A stretch of 46,547 bases of DNA from JBCBAP01 sp038532435. Its GTDB lineage: Bacteria; Pseudomonadota; Alphaproteobacteria; Rhodobacterales; Rhodobacteraceae. This document shows, in pieces, positions 1-7,958 of this stretch. How positions within the stretch are numbered: the first letter of the stretch is position 1; each line of letters opens with the position of its first letter. A model generated the notes under the pieces. The model did not search any database. It saw only the letters and a list, made by a program, of their open reading frames with translations, and was not told the DNA's origin. A program made the translations under genes and the position numbers. The stretch covers positions 1-46,547 of the forward strand of contig JBCBAP010000026.1 of NCBI GenBank assembly GCA_038532435.1, in the 5' to 3' direction.

Positions 1-22
1 ACTTTTGGACGCCGATCACCCC

Positions 23-679
23 TCAACAGGGGTCAATTTTGCATGCCGTTTCACATGCGCCACTGGTAAGGCGTTCTGCGTTGCATTGGCCTTCGATAAT
101 CCCGAGGTAGAGGTCTTCGAAACACCGCTGAACGACTGTTCCGTTTAAGCGGATTTCTTCAACCAAGAAGGCCTCTAGGTTCGGGTAGAGCGGCGTTGCC
201 GCAACAAGAAAAGAACGCAGCTCTTCCGTAACCACCCCGCCATGTTCGCTGGTGGAATTGTATGCCCGGACATCGAGTAAAGCAGCGACAACAAACTCGG
301 CAATTGCTTTGCCAACAAAGTCCGTTCGAGGAACCCTTCGATCAAGAAAGTCTTTCGCTGCCCGTTTAACGGTGTTCTCGCTCAAGCTGATGTTTGATGA
401 GTAGAACCACTCGATATGGCGGATCATTTCTTCGTCTTGATCGTATGCTATGAGCCCGACGTCTTGCAGACTTTCGATGAGCGGCATCGCTTCTTCTGGC
501 TGTACGTCCGCCTCTTGCGCCAGCAGCCACGTGGGAAGGTGAAAAAGGCCGATATAGTTCGCCCGGCTGCTGAGCAACGATGTGAAATAGGCGTTCCTTT
601 GGCAGCACGTCTCAAGTCGCCGAAAACGGCGACATTCGAGTAGGTTAGTATTGATCATCACGAAGTTCTTCTTAGACAT
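23..679 (-). CDS. Winged-helix phage/plasmid replication-like protein
   Basis: Predicted 218-aa soluble protein. Residues about 30-110 show a pattern common in phage and island replication proteins: a stretch around SSRANYIGLFHLPTWLLA, a helix-turn-helix-like segment, then a line of the type GLIAYDQDEEMIRHIEWFY, where a beta-wing precedes an aromatic motif. The rest is not recognised. It ends with a Cys-containing tail. It is the fourth gene on the reverse strand behind the integrase, so it is probably cargo or replication machinery of the tRNA-Ser element. Only a weak AAAGG lies upstream of the ATG. Replication or regulatory function is inferred from pattern, not demonstrated; a plain DNA-binding regulator is the alternative. 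Confidence 0.55.
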   Translation of the reverse strand: MSKKNFVMINTNLLECRRFRRLETCCQRNAYFTSLLSSRANYIGLFHLPTWLLAQEADVQPEEAMPLIESLQDVGLIAYDQDEEMIRHIEWFYSSNISLSENTVKRAAKDFLDRRVPRTDFVGKAIAEFVVAALLDVRAYNSTSEHGGVVTEELRSFLVAATPLYPNLEAFLVEEIRLNGTVVQRCFEDLYLGIIEGQCNAERLTSGACETACKIDPC

Positions 680-833
680 AGGGCAAACCTTTAGGGTGTG
701 CGGAACGCTCTTTGCGCGCGCGTTATCGGATTCTCAGCCATTCATTCATGGTTGAAATGCAGGGTGGTTTTGCCTAGTTTCAGGTTGCAAATATCTGATC
801 GGCAAGGCCCTGCGAGAGTGGGGCTTTGTTGTT

Positions 834-1043
834 TCAGGCAGGACTGCTAGGCTTCACTCGAACACTGTTCGCCCATTCGTTCAGGTCCGTGCCGTCGTAT
901 TTTATGCGACGCCCAAAGCGCAGGAAGGCAGGACCGAAGCCATTTGACCTCCACTTTGCCCTCTTTGACTTCGGTGCGATCAGATCGAGCTGGTCGTCGT
1001 CATCATCGTAAAGTCGATTGGGATCAAAATACTCTCGTTGCAT
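834..1043 (-). CDS. Small excisionase/AlpA-like DNA-binding protein
   Basis: 69-aa protein. Its second half (about residues 34-62) has the form GFGPAFLRFGRRIKYDGTDL followed by a short helix, the pattern of MerR/AlpA-type small helix-turn-helix proteins in which a turn precedes a lysine/arginine-rich strand and a DLxxW end. The N-terminus is acidic (an Asp run at about 13-17). A good Shine-Dalgarno, GGAGG, sits 7 bases before the ATG. Such proteins usually act as recombination directionality factors or regulators for the neighbouring integrase, which fits its place in the island. Excisionase function is an inference. Confidence 0.6.
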   Translation of the reverse strand: MQREYFDPNRLYDDDDDQLDLIAPKSKRAKWRSNGFGPAFLRFGRRIKYDGTDLNEWANSVRVKPSSPA

Positions 1044-1150
1044 TCATCTGCCTCCGAACTGGTAGCTGTGCATTAAACGTCTACCAACGACAGTGAATTG
1101 GCACGGGTGATTCAGTAGGCAATATTTCCAATCAAAATCAGCGCCTTAAT

Positions 1151-1888
1151 TCAGAATGTTCGAAGAACCTCAAATGATTTTCTAAGCTCTGCATTGCTGT
1201 TCGGCAAATCACGTGCGTCACAAGCATACCTATAGAAATGTGCTTCCAGCCCAATCACGCCAAATATGCCGTCAAGGCACTCAACGTATGCACCTCGCGG
1301 CTTCTTCGAGTCTTGGCCAGCATGGACTGGATGGTCGGTATAGAATTCTGTAATTGCTCGCAGCCTGATCGCCAGCCTTTTTGCACGAGAGTTGCCGCGC
1401 CAGCGCCGAGCGTCAATCAACCAGTGAGAGTAGAACTCGATAAGGTTAGAAATGACGTTTGCCAGTTTCTCGGGTCCTTCATCGGTGGCATTAAAGAGAA
1501 ATATCGATGCAGGCCGAGGTAACACGGAGACTTCCGCAACGGCGGCTTTGAAGGCTTTTTCAGCGCGTTCGGGATCGACGCCCTTTAGGCTTTCATACAG
1601 GACGAGTAGATCTTGCCCTTTTTTCAAAACATTTCTGGCCTCTTCAGTGAAACCGATCCCGTCGCCGGTTCCGATATCCGCCCATAGCGGGTCTTCAATA
1701 GGATTGAAGAGCAGCAATGCAGGATAGAGGCGCTTATCCTGACTCAGCTCAAGACCGATATGTTCCTCGATGCACAGCGTTATACGTTCCAACATCCGAA
1801 CGTAGTAGAACTGAAAATTGTCCTCATTGAAGTGGGACAGCCTTGGATCAAGGCCGGTGTAAAGCCTATCAGCACTCTGAGGCCACAT
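1151..1888 (-). CDS. Unrecognised 245-aa island protein
   Basis: I do not recognise a family. The protein is soluble, with no signal peptide or membrane segment, and is mainly predicted helical, with many Arg/Glu and aromatic residues. It starts inside the integrase gene, sharing 20 bases with its end, and a GGAGGAAT Shine-Dalgarno stands about 10 bases before this ATG, so translational coupling to the integrase is likely. Codon use is less GC-biased than in the core genes to the right, as expected for transferred DNA. Possible roles are element maintenance or cargo such as defence; nothing in the sequence decides this. Confidence 0.7.
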   Translation of the reverse strand: MWPQSADRLYTGLDPRLSHFNEDNFQFYYVRMLERITLCIEEHIGLELSQDKRLYPALLLFNPIEDPLWADIGTGDGIGFTEEARNVLKKGQDLLVLYESLKGVDPERAEKAFKAAVAEVSVLPRPASIFLFNATDEGPEKLANVISNLIEFYSHWLIDARRWRGNSRAKRLAIRLRAITEFYTDHPVHAGQDSKKPRGAYVECLDGIFGVIGLEAHFYRYACDARDLPNSNAELRKSFEVLRTF

Positions 1889-3044
1889 ATCGGGACCATT
1901 CCTCCATCAGTGCTCTACGCTTGTCCAATAGATCAGACCGGGCGTAAGCCCTCTCAACCTCGCTTCCGACTTTGTGGGCCAAGCTCATTTCGGCCACCTC
2001 TCGAACGACACCTGGTTGCTCTGCCGCCCAATCACGGAATGCTGACCGGAAACCATGCACTGTTACGCCTTCAACCTTCATCCGGCGCAAGAGCATCAAC
2101 ATTGCCATGTTAGACATAGGTCGATGTCTTTTCTGACCTTCAAAGACAACCTCGGACCGGAGCGCTTCAAGCGGTTTGACAATCGCCAGCATTTGTTCCG
2201 TTAAAGGAACACGATGCTCTTGATCGGCTTTCATCCGCGCTTCTGGAATGGTCCAAAGTCTCTCTTCAAGGTCGAACTCTTCCCATCTTGCTTGTAGAAC
2301 TTCGCTTGTTCGGCTTGCAGTCAGGCAAGTAAACATCAAAGCCCTTGCTGCCATCGCGTCTTTCGTTGCCAGCTCGGCAAAAAAGGCGGGGACAACCTTC
2401 CAGTCCATGGCCTTATGATGCTGCACCTTTTGTTTCACCTGCGGCAGCACGCGGGCATCGCGGATGGTCGTTACCGGGTTCTCGCCGTCCTTGAAGCCCT
2501 TGGATTTCGCCACGTCCAGCACGGCTTTGACCCGCTGAGCGAGGCGTTTTGCCGTTTCATGCTTCTCCGTCCAGACTGGCAGCAGGACTTGCAGCACTTC
2601 GGGCTGGCCGATCTCCGATACTGGCAACCGCCCGATCTTAGGGAATGCATACTCAGCCAGCGTGTTAATCCATTGCTGGCCGTGCTTTGGGTTCTTCCAT
2701 GTCGGCAGGCGCTCGATGTGGACCTGACGGGCGATCTCTTCGAAGCAGGGGATTTCCTGGCGTCCGTTGTAGCGGGGATTGATGCCCTGCTTGGCAAGGC
2801 GGCGATATTCTAACGCCCGATCTCGCGCTTCGCTGAGAGTCACCACATCCGCGCCGCCCAACCCGAAGTCAGTTCGCAAAGGTTTGCCTTCGCGGTTGCG
2901 CTGACCCTTTACTGTGACGCGCACGATCCAGCGCCGAGCACCGGATGGATCGACAACGAGGTACAAGCCACTACCATCGCCATGACGACCGGGGCCAAGG
3001 TTTCGGACCAGATTTTTCGTTAGCTTCCCGCTTAGAGCTGCCAT
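1869..3044 (-). CDS. Tyrosine recombinase (P4-type integrase)
   Basis: 391-aa site-specific recombinase that would integrate and excise the element at the tRNA-Ser gene. The N-terminus (about 1-95) is the arm-DNA-binding DUF4102 type (GDGSGLYLVV, a W-rich strand, then LSEARDRA). The core-binding domain spans roughly 100-200. The catalytic domain shows Arg245 (LTASRTSEVL), His330 and Arg333 (HGFRSAFRDW), His357 (LAHK) and nucleophile Tyr367. All key residues are present and length is normal, so the enzyme is probably active. It starts 147 bases from the tRNA 3' end and points away from it, the classical arrangement for tRNA-targeting integrases. No clear Shine-Dalgarno precedes the ATG. Confidence 0.95.
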   Translation of the reverse strand: MAALSGKLTKNLVRNLGPGRHGDGSGLYLVVDPSGARRWIVRVTVKGQRNREGKPLRTDFGLGGADVVTLSEARDRALEYRRLAKQGINPRYNGRQEIPCFEEIARQVHIERLPTWKNPKHGQQWINTLAEYAFPKIGRLPVSEIGQPEVLQVLLPVWTEKHETAKRLAQRVKAVLDVAKSKGFKDGENPVTTIRDARVLPQVKQKVQHHKAMDWKVVPAFFAELATKDAMAARALMFTCLTASRTSEVLQARWEEFDLEERLWTIPEARMKADQEHRVPLTEQMLAIVKPLEALRSEVVFEGQKRHRPMSNMAMLMLLRRMKVEGVTVHGFRSAFRDWAAEQPGVVREVAEMSLAHKVGSEVERAYARSDLLDKRRALMEEWSRYVASEC

Positions 3045-3067
3045 AAAATACCACGTTTTCTACCACG

Positions 3068-3176
3068 CAATGAATGGAAACGAGTGTAATCGAAGAGAAA
3101 TGAAACGCAACAATGAATACCGATAAACTAACGAATACAGCAGCATAGAGCGCCCAATGACAATGAACGGCAATGG
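3068..3176. repeat. Cluster of CAATGA-type short repeats (possible integrase arm sites)
   Basis: Between the integrase start and the tRNA the hexamer CAATGA/G recurs on the + strand at 3068, 3111, 3155, 3161 and 3171. Two copies extend to CAATGAAT and one to CAATGAAC. Short direct repeats beside an attachment site are what arm-type integrase sites look like, but the spacing is irregular and the stretch is also AT-rich promoter-like DNA. Confidence 0.4.
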
Positions 3177-3190
3177 AAAGAAGTGGTGGG

Positions 3191-3215
3191 TGGCGGAGAC
3201 GAAGGGATTCGAACC
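3191..3215. other. Putative attachment site overlapping tRNA-Ser 3' end
   Basis: P4-type integrases usually recombine within the 3' part of a tRNA gene. The T-arm, acceptor end and encoded CCA of tRNA-Ser lie here and the integrase is immediately adjacent. The tRNA is intact, so the element restored it on integration. The second copy of the core would lie left of the window; I found none inside it. The exact core limits are a guess. Confidence 0.4.
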
Positions 3216-3280
3216 CTCGAGACGGTTGCCCGTCTACTCCCTTAGCAGGGGAGCGCCTTCGACCACTCGGCCACGTCTCC
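3191..3280 (-). tRNA. tRNA-Ser(GCU)
   Basis: 90-nt class II tRNA read on the reverse strand. The 7-bp acceptor stem is GGAGACG/CGTCTCC, followed by discriminator G and an encoded CCA. The D-arm has the form GTGGCCGAGTGG. The anticodon loop CTGCTAA gives GCU for serine AGC/AGU codons. A long variable arm and the TTCGAAT T-loop are present. It serves as the integration target of the element on its left. Confidence 0.97.
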
Positions 3281-3344
3281 GCAGACGGGTGTATCGGTGG
3301 ACCCGGGGGCGTGCAAGCCTATTCTGGTGGCACGCCGCCCGGGA

Positions 3345-4421
3345 TCAGTTCAGGAAATAGTTCAGGGGAACCGAGTAGGTTACGGTTTCCTGCGCAACCT
3401 CTTCGGGGAGGGGCGGAAAGGGCTCGGCGGCGGCCACCGCCGCGAGTGATGCGGCGTCGAGCGCGTCGAAGCCGGAGCTGCGGGCGACGAAGCGTTCGAT
3501 GAGCGATCCGTCGGGTCCGAGCACGATCTCGATCGTCACTTCGCCCTGTTCACCGCGGGCACGGCTCTCGTCGGGATAGATTTTGTGCTCGCGGATGAGT
3601 TCCGCGAGTTCCTCCAGATAGGCCTCACTCACATCCCGCTCGTTGGCGACGACCTCGACCGGTTCCAGCGGAGCTTCTGCCCGTGTGAGGAGGATCTCGA
3701 CGTCCCATTCCGGCCGCGGCTTTGGGCGGGGCAGGGCGTCGGTTTCCGGAGCCGCCTCTTCCGTCACCTCGGTGGCGATCGCGACGACGATCTCCTTTTC
3801 GACGACAGCGTCCGCGTCGGGCGTCACGCCCTTCGAGGTCTCTTCTGCGACCTCGGCCTCCGCATCCTTCGGCTTGTCCTTGCGGATGTGGGCGGCGGAG
3901 GCGCGGGGCGCGCTTGGCGCTGCCATGGGCGAGCGGGTCAGTCCGGCTCCGCCTCCGGGACGGCCGAGGGCCGGGCGGGCGGTGCGCGGTGTGCCGAGGC
4001 TCGGTGAACTCAGGCCCGGGCTGCTGCCGAAGTCCGCGGAAAAACTGGCCATCTCGACGACCTGAGGCTCGACGGAGACGCGGTTGAAGATGATCTCCGG
4101 CGGCACGAAGGTCTTGCGCCGGTCCTCCTGCTCGATGGCTTCCTGTGCCATCCGCTCCACGTCGGTGGCGTCTGCGGCGGTGAGCTCGGGCAGGTCCAGG
4201 GTGAAGTCCTGCGGGCTCGACAGGGCAGCGGCGTCACCGGTGACATCCGGCGTCTGGTTCCACTTTTCCACCATCTGCGCATAGGCGGTGCCGTCGGTGA
4301 TCGAGATCGCGACCTCGGGGGCCTTTCGGGAGGCGAGTGCCTCGGGCAGGTACAGGCTGCCCGCAACCAAGTGCGCGCCGGTGGCAATGCCAACGGCGAT
4401 CCAGAAGCCGTGCCTGCTCAT
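3345..4421 (-). CDS. tonB: TonB-family energy transducer
   Basis: 358-aa protein that would couple the ExbB/ExbD proton channel to outer-membrane receptors for iron complexes or other scarce nutrients. It has one N-terminal membrane anchor (about 7-25), a long Pro/Ala/Glu-rich periplasmic linker (about 60-270), and a C-terminal domain (about 270-358) with the TonB pattern: YLEELAELIREHKIYPDESR, then GEVTIEIVLGPDGSL, ending in SVPLNYFLN. Its ATG overlaps the stop of the upstream exbD by 4 bases. No TonB-dependent receptor lies in the window, so the substrate cannot be told. Confidence 0.9.
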   Translation of the reverse strand: MSRHGFWIAVGIATGAHLVAGSLYLPEALASRKAPEVAISITDGTAYAQMVEKWNQTPDVTGDAAALSSPQDFTLDLPELTAADATDVERMAQEAIEQEDRRKTFVPPEIIFNRVSVEPQVVEMASFSADFGSSPGLSSPSLGTPRTARPALGRPGGGAGLTRSPMAAPSAPRASAAHIRKDKPKDAEAEVAEETSKGVTPDADAVVEKEIVVAIATEVTEEAAPETDALPRPKPRPEWDVEILLTRAEAPLEPVEVVANERDVSEAYLEELAELIREHKIYPDESRARGEQGEVTIEIVLGPDGSLIERFVARSSGFDALDAASLAAVAAAEPFPPLPEEVAQETVTYSVPLNYFLN

Positions 4422-4804
4422 CTGCGCGCCCCCGTCGCGAGTGTGATGGAGCCGATCTCGGCGGCGTTGGCAGCGGCAATGACCTGTGCCAGAGCGGTGC
4501 CCCGTGCGTCAGCATCCGCGCGGATGATGAGCGCCGCGGGAGGGGTCTCCGCGAGAGCTGCAAGTGCCTCATCGCCGAGAAGGTCGTCGTAGCCGATCTG
4601 CCCGTCCGCATCGATGTAGAGCTTCACCGCCTCCTGCGCTGCAACCTCCGTGTCGGAGGTGGGCGGGGTCACGTCAAGCTGTTCCGGCGGGGTCAGTGCC
4701 GCCGTCATCACGAAGAAGATGAGCAGCAGAAACACCACGTTGATCATCGGGACGATGCTTTCCCGCGGCTGGCGGGGTCTGGGCGTGTCGAGGGAAAGGC
4801 TCAT
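4418..4804 (-). CDS. exbD: Biopolymer transporter ExbD (second copy)
   Basis: 128-aa ExbD/TolR family member. It has one membrane helix near residues 17-37 with the family signature IVPMINVVFLLLIFFVMTA, where the Asp normally found in the helix of most ExbD proteins is Asn (MIN). A periplasmic domain follows. It overlaps exbD1 upstream and tonB downstream by 4 bases each. With ExbB it forms the inner-membrane proton channel energising TonB. Two non-identical ExbDs in one operon suggest a hetero-oligomeric stator; the Asn-for-Asp change suggests this copy is not the proton-carrying one. Confidence 0.93.
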   Translation of the reverse strand: MSLSLDTPRPRQPRESIVPMINVVFLLLIFFVMTAALTPPEQLDVTPPTSDTEVAAQEAVKLYIDADGQIGYDDLLGDEALAALAETPPAALIIRADADARGTALAQVIAAANAAEIGSITLATGARR

Positions 4805-5187
4805 TCGATGATCACCGTGTTGGCTATCCCGGAGCCGTGCAGCAGGTCGAGCGCGTCGACCATGTTCTGCACCGTCGCTTCCGGATCGCTGCGCAGGATC
4901 ACGACCGCGTCGGGGCCGGGCATCAGGTTCATCACCGCCTGGGGCAGCAGGTCCGCCGTCAGGACCACGCCGTTCAGGCGCAGGGCGGCCGGGCCGATCT
5001 CGATCAGACGCGGCGCACCGGTATATCCGGTGCTTTCAGCGCTGGTCTCGCTCGGCCGGATCTCGATGACCTGATCGAGGCCGAACCGCGCTGCAAGCAT
5101 GAAGAACACGAGCAGCAGGAAGACCACGTCGATCATCGGCGTCAGGCTCGGGCGCCGACGCAGTGTCGGAGCCCCGAAATCAAGCAT
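4801..5187 (-). CDS. exbD: Biopolymer transporter ExbD (first copy)
   Basis: 128-aa ExbD/TolR protein. The membrane helix at about residues 17-37 carries the intact signature LTPMIDVVFLLLVFF, including the proton-relay Asp. The periplasmic domain is short and typical. The start at MLDFGAPTL was chosen over an in-frame ATG 63 bases upstream because it gives family length and an 8-base overlap with the exbB stop, matching the coupled layout of the operon. It works with ExbB and the second ExbD. Confidence 0.93.
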   Translation of the reverse strand: MLDFGAPTLRRRPSLTPMIDVVFLLLVFFMLAARFGLDQVIEIRPSETSAESTGYTGAPRLIEIGPAALRLNGVVLTADLLPQAVMNLMPGPDAVVILRSDPEATVQNMVDALDLLHGSGIANTVIIE

Positions 5188-5857
5188 GGATCGCGTCCGG
5201 AACCGCTTGAAGCGTGGGTGCCGGGCGTGCGAGCACCCGCGTTGCCACATCTTCCATGGAAAGCCGCAGGCGATCAGCGATGGAATCGAACCAGGACAAT
5301 GCGGCGGAGGCGGGGATCGCCACGGCCATGCCCGCCGCTGTGGTCAGGAGTGCTTCCCAGATGCCGCCCGCGAGCGCTGCGGGATCCGCGCGTGTGCCGG
5401 TGGTCTCGAGCGCCTGAAATGCCTCGATCATGCCAAGGACCGTGCCCAGAAGGCCGATCAGCGGTGCGACGGTGGCGATGAGCTCAAGGGCGCGCAGGCC
5501 GGTGCGTGCCTCTGCCAGCAGGTTGCGGGCGACACGGCTCGTCTCATCCCGGGCGTCCGCGTCCGACAGACCGGCGGAGCGGGAGGCAAACGCCGCAGCG
5601 GCCACTTGTGATAGGGCCGGACCGGTCGCGTCGAGCCGGTCCGCGGCCTCCGCATCGCCGTTGTTCCACGCGCTGACTGCGGTGTCGGCCTCTTCAGACG
5701 ACCAGACTTTCATCGTCGACAGATGCCACAGTTTCCAGAGAATGATCGCGAGCGTGAAGATCGACAGCGCGATGATGGCCCAGATCGCGGGCCCTCCAAG
5801 GATCAGAAAATCCAGGATCGCATTCTGCGTTGCAGGCTCAGTGGCCGTCGTGTCCAT
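5180..5857 (-). CDS. exbB: MotA/TolQ/ExbB proton channel protein
   Basis: 225-aa inner-membrane protein with three predicted helices: an N-terminal helix at about 18-40 (GPAIWAIIALSIFTLAIILW), then about 115-140 and 155-180. The C-terminal part has the ExbB signature (VAPLIGLLGTVLGMIEAFQ and GIWEALLTTAAGMAVAIPA). The start used is the ATG preceded by GGGGGACAAGTT; a longer reading would add 17 residues without support. First gene of the exbB-exbD-exbD-tonB unit. Confidence 0.93.
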   Translation of the reverse strand: MDTTATEPATQNAILDFLILGGPAIWAIIALSIFTLAIILWKLWHLSTMKVWSSEEADTAVSAWNNGDAEAADRLDATGPALSQVAAAAFASRSAGLSDADARDETSRVARNLLAEARTGLRALELIATVAPLIGLLGTVLGMIEAFQALETTGTRADPAALAGGIWEALLTTAAGMAVAIPASAALSWFDSIADRLRLSMEDVATRVLARPAPTLQAVPDAIHA

Positions 5858-5957
5858 AACTTGTCCCCCATCTGTGCCCCCCAATCCGAGATTGGGGAAA
5901 TCATGCACGCAGCCCCGTTCTGTTGCCGATTTGGGTCAACGCACTCCCACAGCGACT

Positions 5958-5977
5958 GCCTATTGCGCTAAATAGGC
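5958..5977. promoter_or_regulatory. Inverted repeat upstream of the TonB-system operon
   Basis: Perfect 7-bp arms GCCTATT and AATAGGC around a 6-base spacer, about 100 bases before the exbB start. It may bind a repressor of the TonB operon, or of the divergent CoA-transferase gene. It does not match the Irr ICE consensus. The regulator is unknown. Confidence 0.4.
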
Positions 5978-6080
5978 CGGATTATGGCAACTGCCACGGT
6001 TTGAACTTGAGAAGTACAGTCACTTGCGGCCTCTGGGACTTTTCGGTTCACTATCAAAACAAAAAGAGGGAGGGAGGCCG

Positions 6081-7163
6081 GTGGGCCCACTGTCAGGCGT
6101 GCGCGCCGTCGAGTTTGCGGGCCTCGGCCCGGGGCCGTTTTGCGGCATGATTCTGGCCGATCTCGGGGCGGATGTGATCCTGATCGAGCGGCCCGGGGCG
6201 CGCGACCTGCTGGGCCAGGAACGGGACCTTCTGCACCGGGGCAAGCGGTCGGTGACCCTTGATCTGAAATCCGCTCAGGGGCGCGATACGGCGCTGCAGC
6301 TGGTCGAAAGATCCGACATTCTGATCGAAGGTTTCAGGCCCGGCGTCATGGAACGGTTGGGGCTCGGCCCGGACGTCTGCCATGGGCGCAACGCACGCCT
6401 TGTGTACGGGCGGATGACCGGGTGGGGGCAGGAGGGGCCGCGGGCCCACACCGCCGGTCACGACATCACCTACATCGCCATTGCCGGGGCGTTGCACGGG
6501 ATTGGAGCTGAGGATCCGGTGCCTCCCCTCAACCTGTTGGGAGACTTCGGGGGAGGGGCGCTCTACCTCGCTGTTGGATTGCTCGCCGCGCTCCACCACG
6601 CGCGCGCTCACGGGACCGGGCAGGTGGTCGATGCCGCGATCGTCGATGGCACCGCCCACCTCATGACCATGATCCACAGCCTGTCCGCCGCAGGGCTCTG
6701 GCAGGACAGGCGAGCTGCAAACGTCCTCGACGGCGCCGCCCCGTTTTATCGCAGCTACCGGTGCGCGGACGGAAAGCATATCGCTGTGGGCGCCATCGAG
6801 CCTCAGTTCTATGCGACGCTGCTCGACCGTGCCGGACTGGAGCCGGAGGCGTTCGGCGGGCAGGGCGATCCGGCCAACTGGTCCGATCTTTCCGAACGGT
6901 TCGCCTCCGTTTTTGCGACCCGCGACCGGGACGCCTGGATTGCGCTCTTCGATGACACCGATGCCTGCGTCGCGCCGGTCCTCAGCCTGGCGGAGAGCCG
7001 GAGCGACGCGCACATGACCGCCCGCAAGAGTTATGTGACCGTCGAGGGTATCGAGCAGCCCGCCCCGGCACCCCGATTCTCCGAAACGCCAGGTTCCGCG
7101 GGCGGAGCCGTGCGGGCGACCGACGCCGCAGACATCCTTACCGAGTGGAGCGAAGATCCATGA
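6081..7163 (+). CDS. Family III CoA-transferase / alpha-methylacyl-CoA racemase
   Basis: 360-aa CaiB/BaiF family enzyme. The N-terminus (LSGVRAVEFAGLGPGPFCGM, ADLGADVILIERP) is typical. Catalytic residues of the racemase branch are visible: His127 in GHDITY and Asp155 in NLLGDFGGG, matching the positions known for alpha-methylacyl-CoA racemases. It would epimerise 2-methyl-branched acyl-CoAs for beta-oxidation. GTG is taken as start because GGGAGGGAGG stands just before it; the ATG 57 bases upstream has no ribosome site and extends past family length. It is translationally coupled to the next gene. Confidence 0.9.
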   Translation: MGPLSGVRAVEFAGLGPGPFCGMILADLGADVILIERPGARDLLGQERDLLHRGKRSVTLDLKSAQGRDTALQLVERSDILIEGFRPGVMERLGLGPDVCHGRNARLVYGRMTGWGQEGPRAHTAGHDITYIAIAGALHGIGAEDPVPPLNLLGDFGGGALYLAVGLLAALHHARAHGTGQVVDAAIVDGTAHLMTMIHSLSAAGLWQDRRAANVLDGAAPFYRSYRCADGKHIAVGAIEPQFYATLLDRAGLEPEAFGGQGDPANWSDLSERFASVFATRDRDAWIALFDDTDACVAPVLSLAESRSDAHMTARKSYVTVEGIEQPAPAPRFSETPGSAGGAVRATDAADILTEWSEDP

Positions 7164-7954
7164 CCCTCCAACAGGCCCACGACTTTGTCGCGGAGAGCCG
7201 CCGCCTCGACGCGCTCATTCGGGAGGCTGGACCCGCCGCGCTCGACCGGGTCACCCGCTTCAAAGGATGGAGCGTCGAGGAGATCGTGCGTCACCTGCAT
7301 GTCTGGAACCGTGGCGCAGACCTTTCAATTACCGATGAGGCCGCCCTTCTCGATCATGTTGCGCGGGCGGGACCAGCGCTGATGGCCGGGCAAACCCGGA
7401 CCTTCGAGCGGGACGTGGCCCCGGAGACAGGGCGCGCCCTTCTCGATGTGTGGCGCGATCACTTTGAGGACATGCTGCCGCGGTGGGAGGTCCTGGATCC
7501 CAAGCGCCGGGTCAAATGGGCTGGTCCGGACATGTCCGTCCGGTCCTCGATGACTGCCCGGCAGATGGAGACATGGTCCCACGGGCAGGCGATCTATGAC
7601 GCGCTGGGTGCGGTGCGCAAGGATACGGACGCGATCCGCAACATCGCGATCCTCGGCGTGAACACTTTCGCCTGGACGTTCACCGTGCGCGGCTGGCCAG
7701 TGCCAGGGCAAATGCCACAGGTTCGGCTGAAAGCCCCGTCCGGGGTCGACTGGACCTTTGGCGAACCGGGTGCAGGACAGGTCTCCGGGGACGCCACGGC
7801 CTTCTGCCAGGTCGTCACCCAGACGCGCAATGTCGCGGACACGGATATCGGGATGGACGGGGAGGTCGCCCGCACCTGGATGGAAAACGCCCAGTGCTTT
7901 GCCGGTCCACCCCACGATCCGCCCGCGGCCGGAACGCGGTTTCGGGAGGCTTGA
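7160..7954 (+). CDS. TIGR03084-type putative metal-binding protein
   Basis: 264-aa protein of the DinB/maleylpyruvate-isomerase-like fold. The N-terminal half has FKGWSVEEIVRHLHVWNRGAD, and a second motif MTARQMETWSHGQAIYDALG supplies the other histidine expected for a three-His metal site. The family (TIGR03084) has no firm function. The ATG overlaps the stop of the racemase gene (ATGA), so the two are probably co-expressed and may act together on acyl-CoA or xenobiotic substrates. That link is inference. Confidence 0.8.
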   Translation: MTLQQAHDFVAESRRLDALIREAGPAALDRVTRFKGWSVEEIVRHLHVWNRGADLSITDEAALLDHVARAGPALMAGQTRTFERDVAPETGRALLDVWRDHFEDMLPRWEVLDPKRRVKWAGPDMSVRSSMTARQMETWSHGQAIYDALGAVRKDTDAIRNIAILGVNTFAWTFTVRGWPVPGQMPQVRLKAPSGVDWTFGEPGAGQVSGDATAFCQVVTQTRNVADTDIGMDGEVARTWMENAQCFAGPPHDPPAAGTRFREA

Positions 7955-7958
7955 GCGG

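Noticed and set aside
804..830. Hairpin AAGGCCC/GGGCTTT in the island
   Set aside because: 7 bp with a G-U and a 10-base loop; no matching gene in front of it on the + strand and no T-run on the - strand.
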